Position numbers and translations under genes: made by a program. This document shows positions 1 through 7,398 of a stretch of DNA of 17,570 bases, in pieces. The stretch is from the NCBI GenBank assembly GCA_030639305.1, contig DAOWCY010000154.1, forward strand, positions 1 through 17,570, given 5' to 3'. Within the stretch, counting starts at the first letter, position 1. Each line of letters opens with the position of its first letter. The DNA is from JAGLQA01 sp023135565 (GTDB lineage Bacteria > Acidobacteriota > Aminicenantia > UBA2199). A model generated the notes under the pieces. It ran no database searches, was not told the DNA's origin, and saw only the letters and a program-made list of their open reading frames with translations.

Positions 1-47
1 AATTGAGCGGCCCCATCGCACTCTATAGGGGCAAAATTTCTCTGTTT

Positions 48-158
48 GAACGAAGTGAGTTTGAAATTTTAGCGAGATGAGCCGCAAGCCGGTCAATTCC
101 CGGACGGGTGAACGAAATATGAACTGCGTGAGTTCAATTTTTCCAAAACTGAACAGTT
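48..158. repeat. Short inverted and direct repeats downstream of the S8 peptidase gene
   Basis: Two imperfect copies of GAACnnnGTGAGTT, each followed within a few bases by a run of T, begin at 48 and 121. The second copy folds into a perfect 6-bp hairpin (TGAACT at 120-125, AGTTCA at 131-136) followed by ATTTTT, which looks like a plus-strand intrinsic terminator. A second small hairpin, AACTG-aa-CAGTT, lies at about 147-158. The edge also carries GCCCC (10-14) facing GGGGC (28-32). No gene is visible in 1-185. The elements may be dispersed intergenic repeats of this genome, but the copy number cannot be judged from one window. Confidence 0.35.
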
Positions 159-185
159 ACATAAAATGTATCCGGATCATTTTTT

Positions 186-1388
186 TTAACCGGTAGGAGC
201 CTGTGCAAGACCAGCCCCCACGTCCATTGGATCGAAATCTTCAACAAGCCTATCTGTCTCAGCGTTACCGATGAGCCGGGCAATAAGTTCGTCCGGGTTT
301 ATATACCCCCTCGTTTTTAGAAGTTTCTCAGCCCAAAGCGCGGCTAAACCGGCGACGTGGGGGGAAGCCATACTGGTGCCGGTCCATTCTCTATAACCCC
401 CTCCGCTTTTCGCTGAGAAGATATCGACGCCGGGAGCCATAATGTTAGGCCCAGTGTTAGAAAAGTCAGCGACTTTTAATGCATTGCCATCCCTGCCCAG
501 GGCGCCTACAGACACTATACCGTCGGCTGCCGCGGGTGGAGAAACTGTAATTTCGTATAACGAATTCTCTTCTCTTCTGCTTCCATTACCGGCTGCCGCG
601 ACAATTATCGTACCGTTCGATAATTGACCGCGTGCCCGGACGAACTCCACTAATTTTTCGAATAATCGGATATTGGCGCTGTAGGCCATTAGTGCTTTGG
701 AAGTCGCTATGTCGGAAGGGAAACCTAACTCGATAAGCTCGCGGGCATATGTAGGGTAACAAATCCCCAGGGATAGTGAGATTACGTTTGCACCCTGGTT
801 TACCGCCCATTGTATTGCCTGACAAACACGGTCACTGCTGCCGCCGCCGGTGCGGTCGAGCACTTTTCCAATGAGTGCTCTTTTGATTCCCGGGGCAGCG
901 CCAAAACGACAGCCGTTAACCGGTCTACCGAAAATGGTGCCCGCACAGTGAGTTCCGTGTCCGACTTCATCGCCATTTCCACTACCGGTAAAGTCTTTTT
1001 GAATCAGTTCGACTCCGGTGAATGCTTCATGCTCGGCATCTATGCCGGTATCGAGTACTGCCACGGAAATACCCTCACCGGTAAAAGGGCTTTCCCCTGC
1101 GCCTGTTGCTTTTATACCCCATGTCATATTACCCGCGTCTGTAAGTTCGGTTTCTTTAGCCGCGCTGGGTTTTACCAGGCGAACAGGCATCGGCGGCGCG
1201 ATGGCATTTACCCGGGGATCCCTCTTTAAGCTGTATAGCTTTTCTTTGTTCGATACTTCCAGGTCGATCTGCAGTTCAGGGGATAACGGACCGCTTAGTC
1301 TACTAAATTTCGATGCTCTCGAATAGGGATCGCTTAAATCCACTAAAGAGTTTTTGTCGCGAAGAACGATTAGTTTATCGTTTAGCAT
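186..1388 (-). CDS. Subtilisin-like serine peptidase (S8 family), no signal peptide
   Basis: A 400-residue S8 (subtilase) endopeptidase. The catalytic triad is complete: Asp113 in VLDTGID, His144 in GHGTHCAG and Ser339 in GTSMASPH; Asn268 in AAAGN is the oxyanion-hole residue. Residues 1 to about 85 look like a short I9-type propeptide/chaperone segment (it ends near APPMPVRLVKP), and the protease domain runs from about 88 to 395. An insert of about 50 residues (about 205-255) lies between the His and Asn blocks. There is no N-terminal hydrophobic signal sequence, so it is predicted to be cytoplasmic or exported by an unrecognised route. The start is well supported: AGGAGG lies 5 bases before ATG. 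It is separated from cstA by 166 bp containing hairpins, so it is probably transcribed on its own. The family is certain; the substrate is unknown. Confidence 0.93.
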   Translation of the reverse strand: MLNDKLIVLRDKNSLVDLSDPYSRASKFSRLSGPLSPELQIDLEVSNKEKLYSLKRDPRVNAIAPPMPVRLVKPSAAKETELTDAGNMTWGIKATGAGESPFTGEGISVAVLDTGIDAEHEAFTGVELIQKDFTGSGNGDEVGHGTHCAGTIFGRPVNGCRFGAAPGIKRALIGKVLDRTGGGSSDRVCQAIQWAVNQGANVISLSLGICYPTYARELIELGFPSDIATSKALMAYSANIRLFEKLVEFVRARGQLSNGTIIVAAAGNGSRREENSLYEITVSPPAAADGIVSVGALGRDGNALKVADFSNTGPNIMAPGVDIFSAKSGGGYREWTGTSMASPHVAGLAALWAEKLLKTRGYINPDELIARLIGNAETDRLVEDFDPMDVGAGLAQAPTG

Positions 1389-1432
1389 ATCTACCTCCTA
1401 AAGAATCGAGTTCGGGGGGCCTCAGCATACCA

Positions 1433-1471
1433 CCCCCATTAAATTGAAGTTGGGGGATGCGGCATACCGCA
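1433..1471. repeat. Two adjacent hairpins in the S8 peptidase 5' region
   Basis: CCCCCA (1433-1438) pairs with TGGGGG (1451-1456), and TGCGG (1458-1462) pairs with CCGCA (1467-1471) across a CATA loop. A direct repeat GCATACC occurs in both halves. Both hairpins lie 45-85 bases upstream of the peptidase start and would fall in its mRNA leader if transcription begins upstream of them. No promoter with both hexamers was recognised. A regulatory role is inference only. Confidence 0.3.
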
Positions 1472-1478
1472 CCTCCAA

Positions 1479-1499
1479 AAAAGTTTGATCAAAACTTTT
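1479..1499 (-). terminator. AT-rich palindrome after cstA, possible weak terminator
   Basis: AAAAGTTT (1479-1486) and AAACTTTT (1492-1499) form a perfect 8-bp inverted repeat with a 5-base loop, about 55 bases downstream of the cstA stop. On the minus strand the stem is followed by two more T. The stem has only one G-C pair per arm, so it is a weak terminator candidate. Similar AAAGTT-type palindromes occur at 4628-4649. Confidence 0.3.
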
Positions 1500-1554
1500 A
1501 ATAATTTAGAAGCGAGAAACGCTCACACGCTGCCTCTTGCCGTGAAGCGGCTTA

Positions 1555-3174
1555 TTAGCTGGAAGCGCCGTCCTTACTCGGCTTCTTTAAAGAAATAATG
1601 GCCCGGTAAACCATGGCAACCGATACACCTAAAAGCAGCAGCGCACAAAAAGTTAACAGGTAATTCTGAGTGCGCAGGTTTTTCCAGATCAACATCAAAA
1701 GCGCAATGTTCGTCATTACATACATAAAATACATGGGATAACGAACAAACCAATTACTCGTTTTCTTGTTGCGCAGATAAATGGTAATGGCCAGCAGCGT
1801 CAAAGCGGCTAATAATTGATTGGCGGCTCCAAAAAGAGGCCAGATGGCTTTCCATTGACCGGAAAGAGCCAGACCACCTCCGGCAATTACCGAAATCAAA
1901 GTGGCGGCAAAACGGTTAGTCAAAAACTTTTTCTGCTTGCCCGCATTTTTGGCGGCAAAAAATTCCTGGAAACTGAGCCGCGCTAACCGGGTGCCGGTGT
2001 CCAACGATGTTAGAGCAAATGCGGAAACCGTCAAGGCGGCAAAAGAAATACCGGTTTTTAAAGGTACGCCCAATTTGGTCATAAAATTTCCGACGCCGCC
2101 GGCAAAAAGATTCACGGGGCCGCCGGAACCCATTAATTGTTGATATTCCCCGCGAGTCAATACGGCCACTGTAATCAGGGCAATCACTGCCAGCAGCGAT
2201 TCGATCAACATGCCGCCGTAACCGATGGGTTTGGCGTCGCTCTCCTTGTCCAATTGCTTGGAAGTAGTGCCCGATGCCACTAAAGCGTGAAACCCGGAGA
2301 TCGCTCCGCAGGCAACGGTGACAAACAAGATAGGAAATAAATGTCCGATATCCTGGGTAAAACCGCCGTACATTTCCAATTTGATGTCCGGGTTGGTGAC
2401 GATGATTCCTAAAAACGCCCCGATGAGCAAGATGTAAAGAAGAAATGAATTCAAGTAGTCGCGGGGCTGTAAAAGCACCCAGACCGGGGCAACGGAGGCT
2501 ACGAAAATATAACCCATCAATATCCAAATCCAGGTGGTGAAGCTCAAATGCAGGGGGAAAGACATCCCCAAATAAATGCACAAAAACAACAGCATAATCC
2601 CTATCAACGATCCGGCTATCAGGTTTACTTTTAATCTATAAACACTCATGCCAAAAACTAAGGCCAGGAAAATAAAAAGAGCAGAGGCGGTGGCTACTTC
2701 GGGCCGGGCTTCAAAAGTAGTGGCTACGATGACCAGGAAAGCGCCCAAGACCAGTATCAGGGCAGACCAGGCAAAGACTAAGAATAGTTTTTTGCCGAAA
2801 GGCCCGATTTGTTCTTCGATTACTTTTCCTATAGATTGGGCTTTGTGGCGTACAGAAGCCACTAAAGCGGCAAAATCATGCACGGCTCCCAAAAAGATGC
2901 CGCCTAGGATGATCCACAGGTAGACCGGCCCCCAACCGAAAACCGCGGCGGTTATCGGGCCGATTATGGGCGCGGCTCCGGCAATAGAGGCGAAGTGATG
3001 GCCCAGCAGGACCGGCGCTTTTGCCGGTACATAGTCTACGCCGTCTTTCATGGTATGGGCCGGGGTTTTGCGGCTGTTATCCAGGCCGAATTTTTTCGAT
3101 AGAAACCGCCCATAGAAAAGGTATCCGGCAATAAACAACACCACTGAGATAAGTAAAAGAGAAAGTGCGCTCAT
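1555..3174 (-). CDS. cstA: CstA family carbon starvation / peptide-pyruvate transporter
   Basis: A polytopic inner-membrane protein of 539 residues belonging to the CstA family (TC 2.A.114), known for peptide or pyruvate uptake under carbon limitation. The family signature is visible near the N terminus: His59-His60-Phe61 followed by ASIAGAAPIIGP, then a WGPVYLW helix and GAVHDFAAL. About 14 hydrophobic segments are spread over the length. At 539 residues it is of the shorter class, well below the roughly 700 residues of E. coli CstA. The start ATG has CAGGAG six bases upstream, and this site lies inside the last codons of the nucleotidyltransferase gene, whose stop is only 3 bp away. Translation is thus probably coupled to that gene. 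The substrate (peptide, pyruvate or other) cannot be told from sequence. Confidence 0.95.
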   Translation of the reverse strand: MSALSLLLISVVLFIAGYLFYGRFLSKKFGLDNSRKTPAHTMKDGVDYVPAKAPVLLGHHFASIAGAAPIIGPITAAVFGWGPVYLWIILGGIFLGAVHDFAALVASVRHKAQSIGKVIEEQIGPFGKKLFLVFAWSALILVLGAFLVIVATTFEARPEVATASALFIFLALVFGMSVYRLKVNLIAGSLIGIMLLFLCIYLGMSFPLHLSFTTWIWILMGYIFVASVAPVWVLLQPRDYLNSFLLYILLIGAFLGIIVTNPDIKLEMYGGFTQDIGHLFPILFVTVACGAISGFHALVASGTTSKQLDKESDAKPIGYGGMLIESLLAVIALITVAVLTRGEYQQLMGSGGPVNLFAGGVGNFMTKLGVPLKTGISFAALTVSAFALTSLDTGTRLARLSFQEFFAAKNAGKQKKFLTNRFAATLISVIAGGGLALSGQWKAIWPLFGAANQLLAALTLLAITIYLRNKKTSNWFVRYPMYFMYVMTNIALLMLIWKNLRTQNYLLTFCALLLLGVSVAMVYRAIISLKKPSKDGASS

Positions 3175-3177
3175 TTT

Positions 3178-3765
3178 TTACTCCTGGTTAGTTCCTTTTA
3201 ATAATTCTTCTAACAAATCCGAAAGCTTTAATTCTTTTGCCCATTCCTGTAAATAACCTGTGTCAAGGTTATCTCCCTGTACCTTTAAAACGCCTATAAC
3301 ATCCTTCCATTGGCGCTCAGAGACTCCACCTCCCATTTTAAACCACTCAAGCTTACTCAAGATGATATCTTCCGGTGACGAAAGATAATATTCTATGCGG
3401 CGGTTTCCTTCGTCCAGTACGCCCGGTTCCCTGCGGTTGAATGCTTGCCGGTCAAAATCTCTATCTTTCAAAACAAAAACATCTATCTTCATCATTGTGC
3501 CGAGATGGATAATATTAAATGACGATTTTTTTTCTAAGGCGCTGCAAATCATGTCCTTGTCGATATAATAGTCATTTTGAAGGTATTGATAGAAGTGGTC
3601 TACATGACTTCGTTTTATATCGGCTACAATATCTATATCCATTGTAGTCCTGGGTATGCCATGAATAGAACTTGAAAAAGAACCTCCGATATAATAAGCG
3701 ATTCCTAATTTATCAAAGGAAGTGAGAACAGGAATTAATGCCGGGAATAATTCATGCAGTACCAT
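3178..3765 (-). CDS. Minimal nucleotidyltransferase-like protein (AbiEii/DUF6036-like fold)
   Basis: A 195-residue protein with a nucleotidyltransferase core. The sequence shows a GGS turn (27-29) followed by the acidic pair Asp43 and Asp45 in TTMDIDIV, and a third likely carboxylate at Asp95 in MKIDVFV, which together match the metal-binding pattern of the polymerase-beta superfamily. The segment at about 130-162 (SSPEDIILSKLEW, then SERQWKDVIGVLKVQ) is typical of a widespread group of uncharacterised NTases. The start overlaps the upstream small gene by 14 bp, and the GGAAAGAG before it is only a fair ribosome binding site, so coupling to the upstream gene is likely. Related NTases serve as toxins or antitoxins in some modules (AbiE, HEPN/MNT). 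Whether this pair does is unknown. Its placement just before cstA is unusual. Confidence 0.75.
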   Translation of the reverse strand: MVLHELFPALIPVLTSFDKLGIAYYIGGSFSSSIHGIPRTTMDIDIVADIKRSHVDHFYQYLQNDYYIDKDMICSALEKKSSFNIIHLGTMMKIDVFVLKDRDFDRQAFNRREPGVLDEGNRRIEYYLSSPEDIILSKLEWFKMGGGVSERQWKDVIGVLKVQGDNLDTGYLQEWAKELKLSDLLEELLKGTNQE

Positions 3766-4045
3766 GCGGATCTCTTTCCAACATATATTTTTTTACTTTC
3801 TCCGCCGTGCCGGGACCATAGCAGTTCTTAACAAAGAGTATTTTAATATCCAATTCGCTCAACCCGGTATTTCTTCGCTTCAGAGCTTGTTTAGATAGCG
3901 AAATCATCCGCTGTGACATTGCTAACGTTATCTTAAATCTTTCCGCTGCTCCTGCTTTTCTTAACAAATCAACCTGGAGATTTTCTATTTCCAGGGGCGT
4001 ATCACTGTAATATGATAAATTCTCGATTCTTTTTGCTGCGTTCAT
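3752..4045 (-). CDS. Small helical protein paired with the nucleotidyltransferase
   Basis: A 97-residue protein with no assigned function. It is rich in charged and helical stretches, with the segment at about 38-63 (FKITLAMSQRMISLSKQ and following) resembling short proteins that often precede NTases of the type encoded next door. It overlaps that gene by 14 bp, so the two are almost certainly co-expressed. It has no Cys cluster, signal sequence or membrane segment. A consensus-like promoter ends only 7 bases before the ATG, and there is no good Shine-Dalgarno sequence, so the message may be leaderless. It could be a partner or antitoxin-like cofactor of the NTase. This is inference from gene pairing only. 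Confidence 0.7.
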   Translation of the reverse strand: MNAAKRIENLSYYSDTPLEIENLQVDLLRKAGAAERFKITLAMSQRMISLSKQALKRRNTGLSELDIKILFVKNCYGPGTAEKVKKYMLERDPHGTA

Positions 4046-4051
4046 ATTCCA

Positions 4052-4079
4052 ATTATAGTATAATCGCCTTGAAAGTCAA
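4052..4079 (-). promoter_or_regulatory. Promoter of the small protein-NTase-cstA operon
   Basis: Reading the minus strand, TTGACT (4079-4074) and TATAAT (4057-4052) are separated by 16 bases, a near-consensus sigma-A promoter. The last base of the -10 box is 7 bases from the A of the first start codon at 4045, so the predicted transcription start falls on or next to that ATG. Confidence 0.7.
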
Positions 4080-4131
4080 TAGTTTTTTTATGAAGGCTGG
4101 ATGCAGTAGGCTGAGCGCTGATAGCTGAACA

Positions 4132-4605
4132 CTACGTGCACAGGGTTTTGACTATCTCTTCCACTTCTTCGGTGATTTCGGGGTAGCGGGCTTGTAACGG
4201 GGGTGTAAAATCTACACCGAAGATAGTATCCTCAACTATCTCGATGGCGATAATATGAATGTCCTTAGTCACATCCAACTTCATCCTTTTGCCTAACTTT
4301 AAAGCAGTGAGAAAATTGACGTCATGCAGGCTGGAAAGATGCATGGTCTCTCTAAAATCAGCGGGAGTAAATTGGTAAAGAGCGCCGGGTACGCCGTCTT
4401 TGGTTTTAATGGCGTCTATGAATATGACCTTTTTATACCCCTGGATGAATTCCAAGATCTCGAGGCCGCCAAGATTGATGGTGTGGTATTCGGCATCCTC
4501 TATCAAGTCTTTTTTTTCTAAATGATCGGCTAACCTGGGGCCGATACCGTCATCCATCAGGATGTCGTTACCGACGCCTAATACAAGTGTGTGTTTCTTT
4601 TTCAT
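4132..4605 (-). CDS. Hydrogenase maturation protease (HycI/HyaD family, peptidase M52)
   Basis: A 157-residue endopeptidase that removes the C-terminal tail of a [NiFe]-hydrogenase large subunit once nickel is inserted. Here the target is surely MvhA encoded just upstream. The N-terminal motif GVGNDILMDDG is intact, with nickel-ligand candidates Asp18/Asp19, Asp64 in IFIDAIK and His94 in SSLHDVNF, in the family's usual spacing. The frame stays open up to an ATG at 4653, but that extra 16-codon stretch runs through the perfect hairpin at 4628-4649, so the start at 4605 was chosen. GGAGG lies 12 bases before it, which is rather long. The gene is 339 bp downstream of mvhA across a hairpin-rich gap, so it is either the last gene of that operon or separately expressed. 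Confidence 0.92.
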   Translation of the reverse strand: MKKKHTLVLGVGNDILMDDGIGPRLADHLEKKDLIEDAEYHTINLGGLEILEFIQGYKKVIFIDAIKTKDGVPGALYQFTPADFRETMHLSSLHDVNFLTALKLGKRMKLDVTKDIHIIAIEIVEDTIFGVDFTPPLQARYPEITEEVEEIVKTLCT

Positions 4606-4627
4606 GAATATTTCTTGCCTCCGGCGG

Positions 4628-4649
4628 CCAACTTTTTGAAAAAAGTTGG
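4628..4649. repeat. Perfect 10-bp inverted repeat before the maturation protease gene
   Basis: CCAACTTTTT and AAAAAGTTGG flank a GA loop, making a perfect 22-bp palindrome. It ends 23 bases upstream of the protease start, so it would sit in the leader or in the read-through transcript from mvhA. It overlaps the alternative upstream ATG, which argues against that start. Confidence 0.6.
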
Positions 4650-4750
4650 ACAAAAACTTTTGTTAAATCCAACGACCGGGACACTTTCCCGACGTTGTGT
4701 AAAGGGTACAAATATTTGCTTATAAAAAGTTTTTGCGGAAGTTTCGCGGT

Positions 4751-4816
4751 CCAGGGGGCAGTTTTTTCAAAAAGCGCCCCCTGGCTGCCGGGGATCAAGT
4801 TAATGAACCCCGGCAG
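4751..4816. repeat. Tandem GC-rich hairpins downstream of mvhA
   Basis: Two back-to-back perfect 9-bp inverted repeats. The first is CCAGGGGGC (4751-4759) with GCCCCCTGG (4776-4784), and its loop contains a further TTTTT/AAAAA pairing. The second is CTGCCGGGG (4785-4793) with CCCCGGCAG (4808-4816). Neither is followed by a clean T-run on the minus strand, so RNA stabilisation, partial termination or a dispersed repeat element are all possible. Confidence 0.6.
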
Positions 4817-4909
4817 CGGTTATTTTCAAACATAGGAGCTGTTATGCCATTACATGGCGGTAATGAACAACATGCTGTACATATTTCAAGTTCCCACCGC
4901 CAGAGGGTT

Positions 4910-4935
4910 TTTTTTCAAGTTTAGTCTTGAAAAAA
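4910..4935 (-). terminator. Inverted repeat directly after mvhA, possible terminator
   Basis: TTTTTTCAAG (4910-4919) and CTTGAAAAAA (4926-4935) form a perfect 10-bp stem with a 6-base loop, starting 9 bases beyond the mvhA stop. The stem is AT-rich and includes its own T-run, so it may slow or partly stop transcription between the hydrogenase genes and the maturation protease. Confidence 0.4.
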
Positions 4936-4944
4936 CGTTATATG

Positions 4945-6411
4945 TTAGCTATCTCTTCTAACCGTTCGCGTAATGTTGCCTTCGAGATCGCGGAAATTGA
5001 CAATCATGGGCATCTGTCCGGGTAAACTGTGGGTGGCACAAGAGAAACAAGGATCATAGGCTCTGAATGCCATTTCAACCATGTTCAATATACCCTGATC
5101 GACTGTGACGCCTTTCTTGATTAATCCCTGGGCCGCTTTCTTTAAGGACATGCAAATGGGAGCGTTGTTGTTGGTGGTTCCGACGATGATGTTGACTTTA
5201 GTAACCAGCCCTCTTTCATCTGTCCAGTAGTGGTGGGTCAGGGTGCCTCTCTGGGCTTCTACGATGCCGATTCCTTCTTTGGGGGTCTTGTCTAACTTAG
5301 CACGAAGCTCGGTGCCGGTGATTTCCGGATCGGTAGCTAACTCTAAACACCTTTCGGCTGAGTAAAGCAGCTCTACAAGACGGGCCCAGTGCATGGCTAA
5401 AGTAGCATGTACGGGCTTGCCGCCTAAGGTTTCATACATCTTCTCATACTCTTCCTGGGCCAGCGGGGTGGCCATGCCGTCGGCGGCATTGAGACGGGAG
5501 AGCGGGGTGGCATGATATACGCCGGAATCTTTACCTTCAACGAAACCTTTCCAGCCTATTTTCTTGAGATAGGGGAACTTCAGGTAGCTCCAGGGTTCGA
5601 CCCTTTCCTCTACGAAATCACGGTACTCGTTAGGTGAATATTTACAGTGCTCTTTGCCTTCCGGGTCTACGACACGAACTTTTCCTTCATAAAAATTGAC
5701 TTTGTTGTTGTCGTCTACAAGCCCCATGGAATGAATCTTTAATGAATAGGGGCCGTTGACTATGATGTCTACATACTCTTTGTTTTGCAAGACTACGTCG
5801 TTGAAGATTTTTAGGGAGAATTTGCCGAATTCTACGAAGCCTTTGGCGTGCTCTTCGATCTTTTTTCTATCTGCTTCGCTCAAACCTTTCCTGACACCGC
5901 CGGGCAAGTTCATGACCACATGGGTCTGGTGACCGCCTAACAAGGCCTGGATTTCCTGGGCTATGCGCCGCTGCGTGAGAACTTCCGTGCCGATTTCTAC
6001 GCCTACTTTGTTGATTACGCCTAACACATTTCTTTCGGCGGGGTCGGCTGTGGGCCCGACTACGAAATCAGGGGCTGCCAGGGCATAAAAATGAGCGATG
6101 TGGCTGTGAATAAAGTGGGCCATGTAAAATAGTTCCCGGAGTTTTCTGGCTGTGGGCGGGGGTTCTACTCCGAATACGGCGTCGGCGGCTTTACCCGATG
6201 CCATGTGATGACAGCCGGGACAGACGCCGCAGATTTTGGTTACGATCTGGGAAAGTTCCTCTACGGGGCGCCCTTCACAGAACTTCTCAAAGCCCCGCAG
6301 TTCGGGAACTTGAAAATATACATTGTCCACGTCACCGGCATCATTACAGAATATCTCGATTTTTCCGTGACCTTCGAGCCGGGTGATCGGATCTATTGTG
6401 TAGCGCTTCAT
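4945..6411 (-). CDS. mvhA: [NiFe]-hydrogenase large subunit, MvhA type (group 3c)
   Basis: The 488-residue catalytic subunit, which splits or forms H2 at a NiFe(CN)2CO centre. Both nickel-binding motifs are present: Cys61 and Cys64 in KICGVCPGCHH near the N terminus, and Cys455 and Cys458 in DPCFSCATH near the C terminus. All four ligands are cysteine; there is no selenocysteine. After His461 a 27-residue tail remains, to be removed by the maturation protease encoded downstream. The N-terminal RLEGHGKIEI block is typical of the F420-non-reducing Mvh family. The ATG overlaps the mvhG stop in ATGA, with GGAGG eight bases ahead, so the two subunits are made in step. It should dock on MvhG, and through MvhD deliver electrons to the HdrA-like proteins. 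The match to the family is very clear. Confidence 0.96.
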   Translation of the reverse strand: MKRYTIDPITRLEGHGKIEIFCNDAGDVDNVYFQVPELRGFEKFCEGRPVEELSQIVTKICGVCPGCHHMASGKAADAVFGVEPPPTARKLRELFYMAHFIHSHIAHFYALAAPDFVVGPTADPAERNVLGVINKVGVEIGTEVLTQRRIAQEIQALLGGHQTHVVMNLPGGVRKGLSEADRKKIEEHAKGFVEFGKFSLKIFNDVVLQNKEYVDIIVNGPYSLKIHSMGLVDDNNKVNFYEGKVRVVDPEGKEHCKYSPNEYRDFVEERVEPWSYLKFPYLKKIGWKGFVEGKDSGVYHATPLSRLNAADGMATPLAQEEYEKMYETLGGKPVHATLAMHWARLVELLYSAERCLELATDPEITGTELRAKLDKTPKEGIGIVEAQRGTLTHHYWTDERGLVTKVNIIVGTTNNNAPICMSLKKAAQGLIKKGVTVDQGILNMVEMAFRAYDPCFSCATHSLPGQMPMIVNFRDLEGNITRTVRRDS

Positions 6412-7385
6412 GTTAACTTCCTCCTTAACATAGAACCGGGCAGGCTGAAACGATAAAAAGTGCCGGCCGGGTCGTCGATTTGTGCGACGATTTTTGCGAT
6501 CTCTTCCTCGTCATCGGCATCGATCATGGTGGCTATGGCCGACATCATCTTGGCTCCGGGATCGGGAACGTCGGGGGGCGGTCCATAACAACCGCGGCAG
6601 GGGGCGTTGCCTTCGATGCACCTGACACCGCAGCCGCCGCGGGTGGCGGGGCCCATACAAATGACGCCCTGCTCTAAGAAACAGGTTTCACCGTCATCCT
6701 GGATTTCCCAGGGCCGGTAGAACTTTTTGATGAGTTTGTTGTCGGACTTCTTCCGTTTGCATTCGTCGCATTGGGCTTTGTCTAAAGCGCCGACTACCGA
6801 GCCTTTGGGAGGAAGCTCCGCGCCGCTGACGATAGCCATAAAAACTTCGACGAGGCGTTCGGTCTGGGGGGGACAGCCGGGGAGATAATAGTCTACATCC
6901 ACTACCTGGTCCAGTGTGCGCACATCATTATAGAATTCGGGTAATTTCAATTTTCCTTCGGGTACTTCGTGTTCGGGTTGGGGCCTGATTTTGTCGGGGT
7001 TAACGGTGGACTCGGTTTCGTCGTAAATGCGCTTGAAAAGCTCATCTTTAGTGGTAAAATTGGCCAGTCCGGGTATGCCGCCCATATGAGCGCAGGAGCC
7101 GTATGCTACCAGCACTTTGGTCTTTTGACGCAGCAATTTGGCGAGATGTTCGTTCTCGCTGTTGCGCACTGCGCCGTTAAAAAGTGTTACGTCGATATGG
7201 CCGTCGGGCATGGCTTCCACGTCCTTGTACTTGATGTCCAGGGCGATGGGCCAGAAAACTAAGTCGGCTGCGGCTACTACATCGAATAACTTTTCATGCA
7301 CATCCAATACCGAGACACAGCAGCCGCCGCAGGCTGCACCCCAGTATACTGCAAGTTTTATTTTGGGTTTTTCTTCTTTTGCCAT
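6408..7385 (-). CDS. mvhG: [NiFe]-hydrogenase small subunit, MvhG type
   Basis: The 325-residue electron-transfer subunit, which carries three Fe-S clusters between the NiFe site and MvhD. The proximal-cluster residues are visible as Cys19 and Cys22 in WGAACGGC, Cys98 in AYGSCAHMGG and Cys171 in YLPGCPP. A Cys-rich C-terminal part (Cys206, 209, 235, 243, 252, 256, 263 and 266) supplies the remaining clusters. There is no Tat signal or membrane anchor, consistent with a cytoplasmic group 3 enzyme. The ATG has GGAGG 6 bases upstream and begins 13 bp after mvhD. The last codons and stop overlap the mvhA start. It pairs with MvhA in a stable dimer. Confidence 0.95.
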   Translation of the reverse strand: MAKEEKPKIKLAVYWGAACGGCCVSVLDVHEKLFDVVAAADLVFWPIALDIKYKDVEAMPDGHIDVTLFNGAVRNSENEHLAKLLRQKTKVLVAYGSCAHMGGIPGLANFTTKDELFKRIYDETESTVNPDKIRPQPEHEVPEGKLKLPEFYNDVRTLDQVVDVDYYLPGCPPQTERLVEVFMAIVSGAELPPKGSVVGALDKAQCDECKRKKSDNKLIKKFYRPWEIQDDGETCFLEQGVICMGPATRGGCGVRCIEGNAPCRGCYGPPPDVPDPGAKMMSAIATMIDADDEEEIAKIVAQIDDPAGTFYRFSLPGSMLRRKLT

Positions 7386-7398
7386 AATTTGCCTCCGT

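Larger units (their letters stand above)
4606..4944. other. 339-bp hairpin-rich gap between mvhA and its maturation protease
   Basis: No gene is seen. The gap holds four strong inverted repeats in a row: 4628-4649, 4751-4784, 4785-4816 and 4910-4935, each listed separately. The sequence between 4660 and 4740 is AT-rich with repeated AAAAAGTTTTT-like words. The short open frames here are interrupted by these palindromes and show no coding character. Confidence 0.6.

Noticed and set aside
810..1326. Plus-strand frames of 139 and 102 residues opposite the S8 peptidase
   Set aside because: They are antisense shadows of a clearly coding gene whose catalytic motifs are intact.
1916..2581. A 221-residue open frame on the minus strand inside cstA
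   Set aside because: It is an out-of-frame shadow of the CstA gene with no ribosome binding site and Arg/His-rich composition.
4606..4653. Upstream ATG start for the hydrogenase maturation protease
   Set aside because: The extra 16 codons pass through a perfect 22-bp palindrome and precede the family's usual N terminus; the ATG at 4605 fits the family start.
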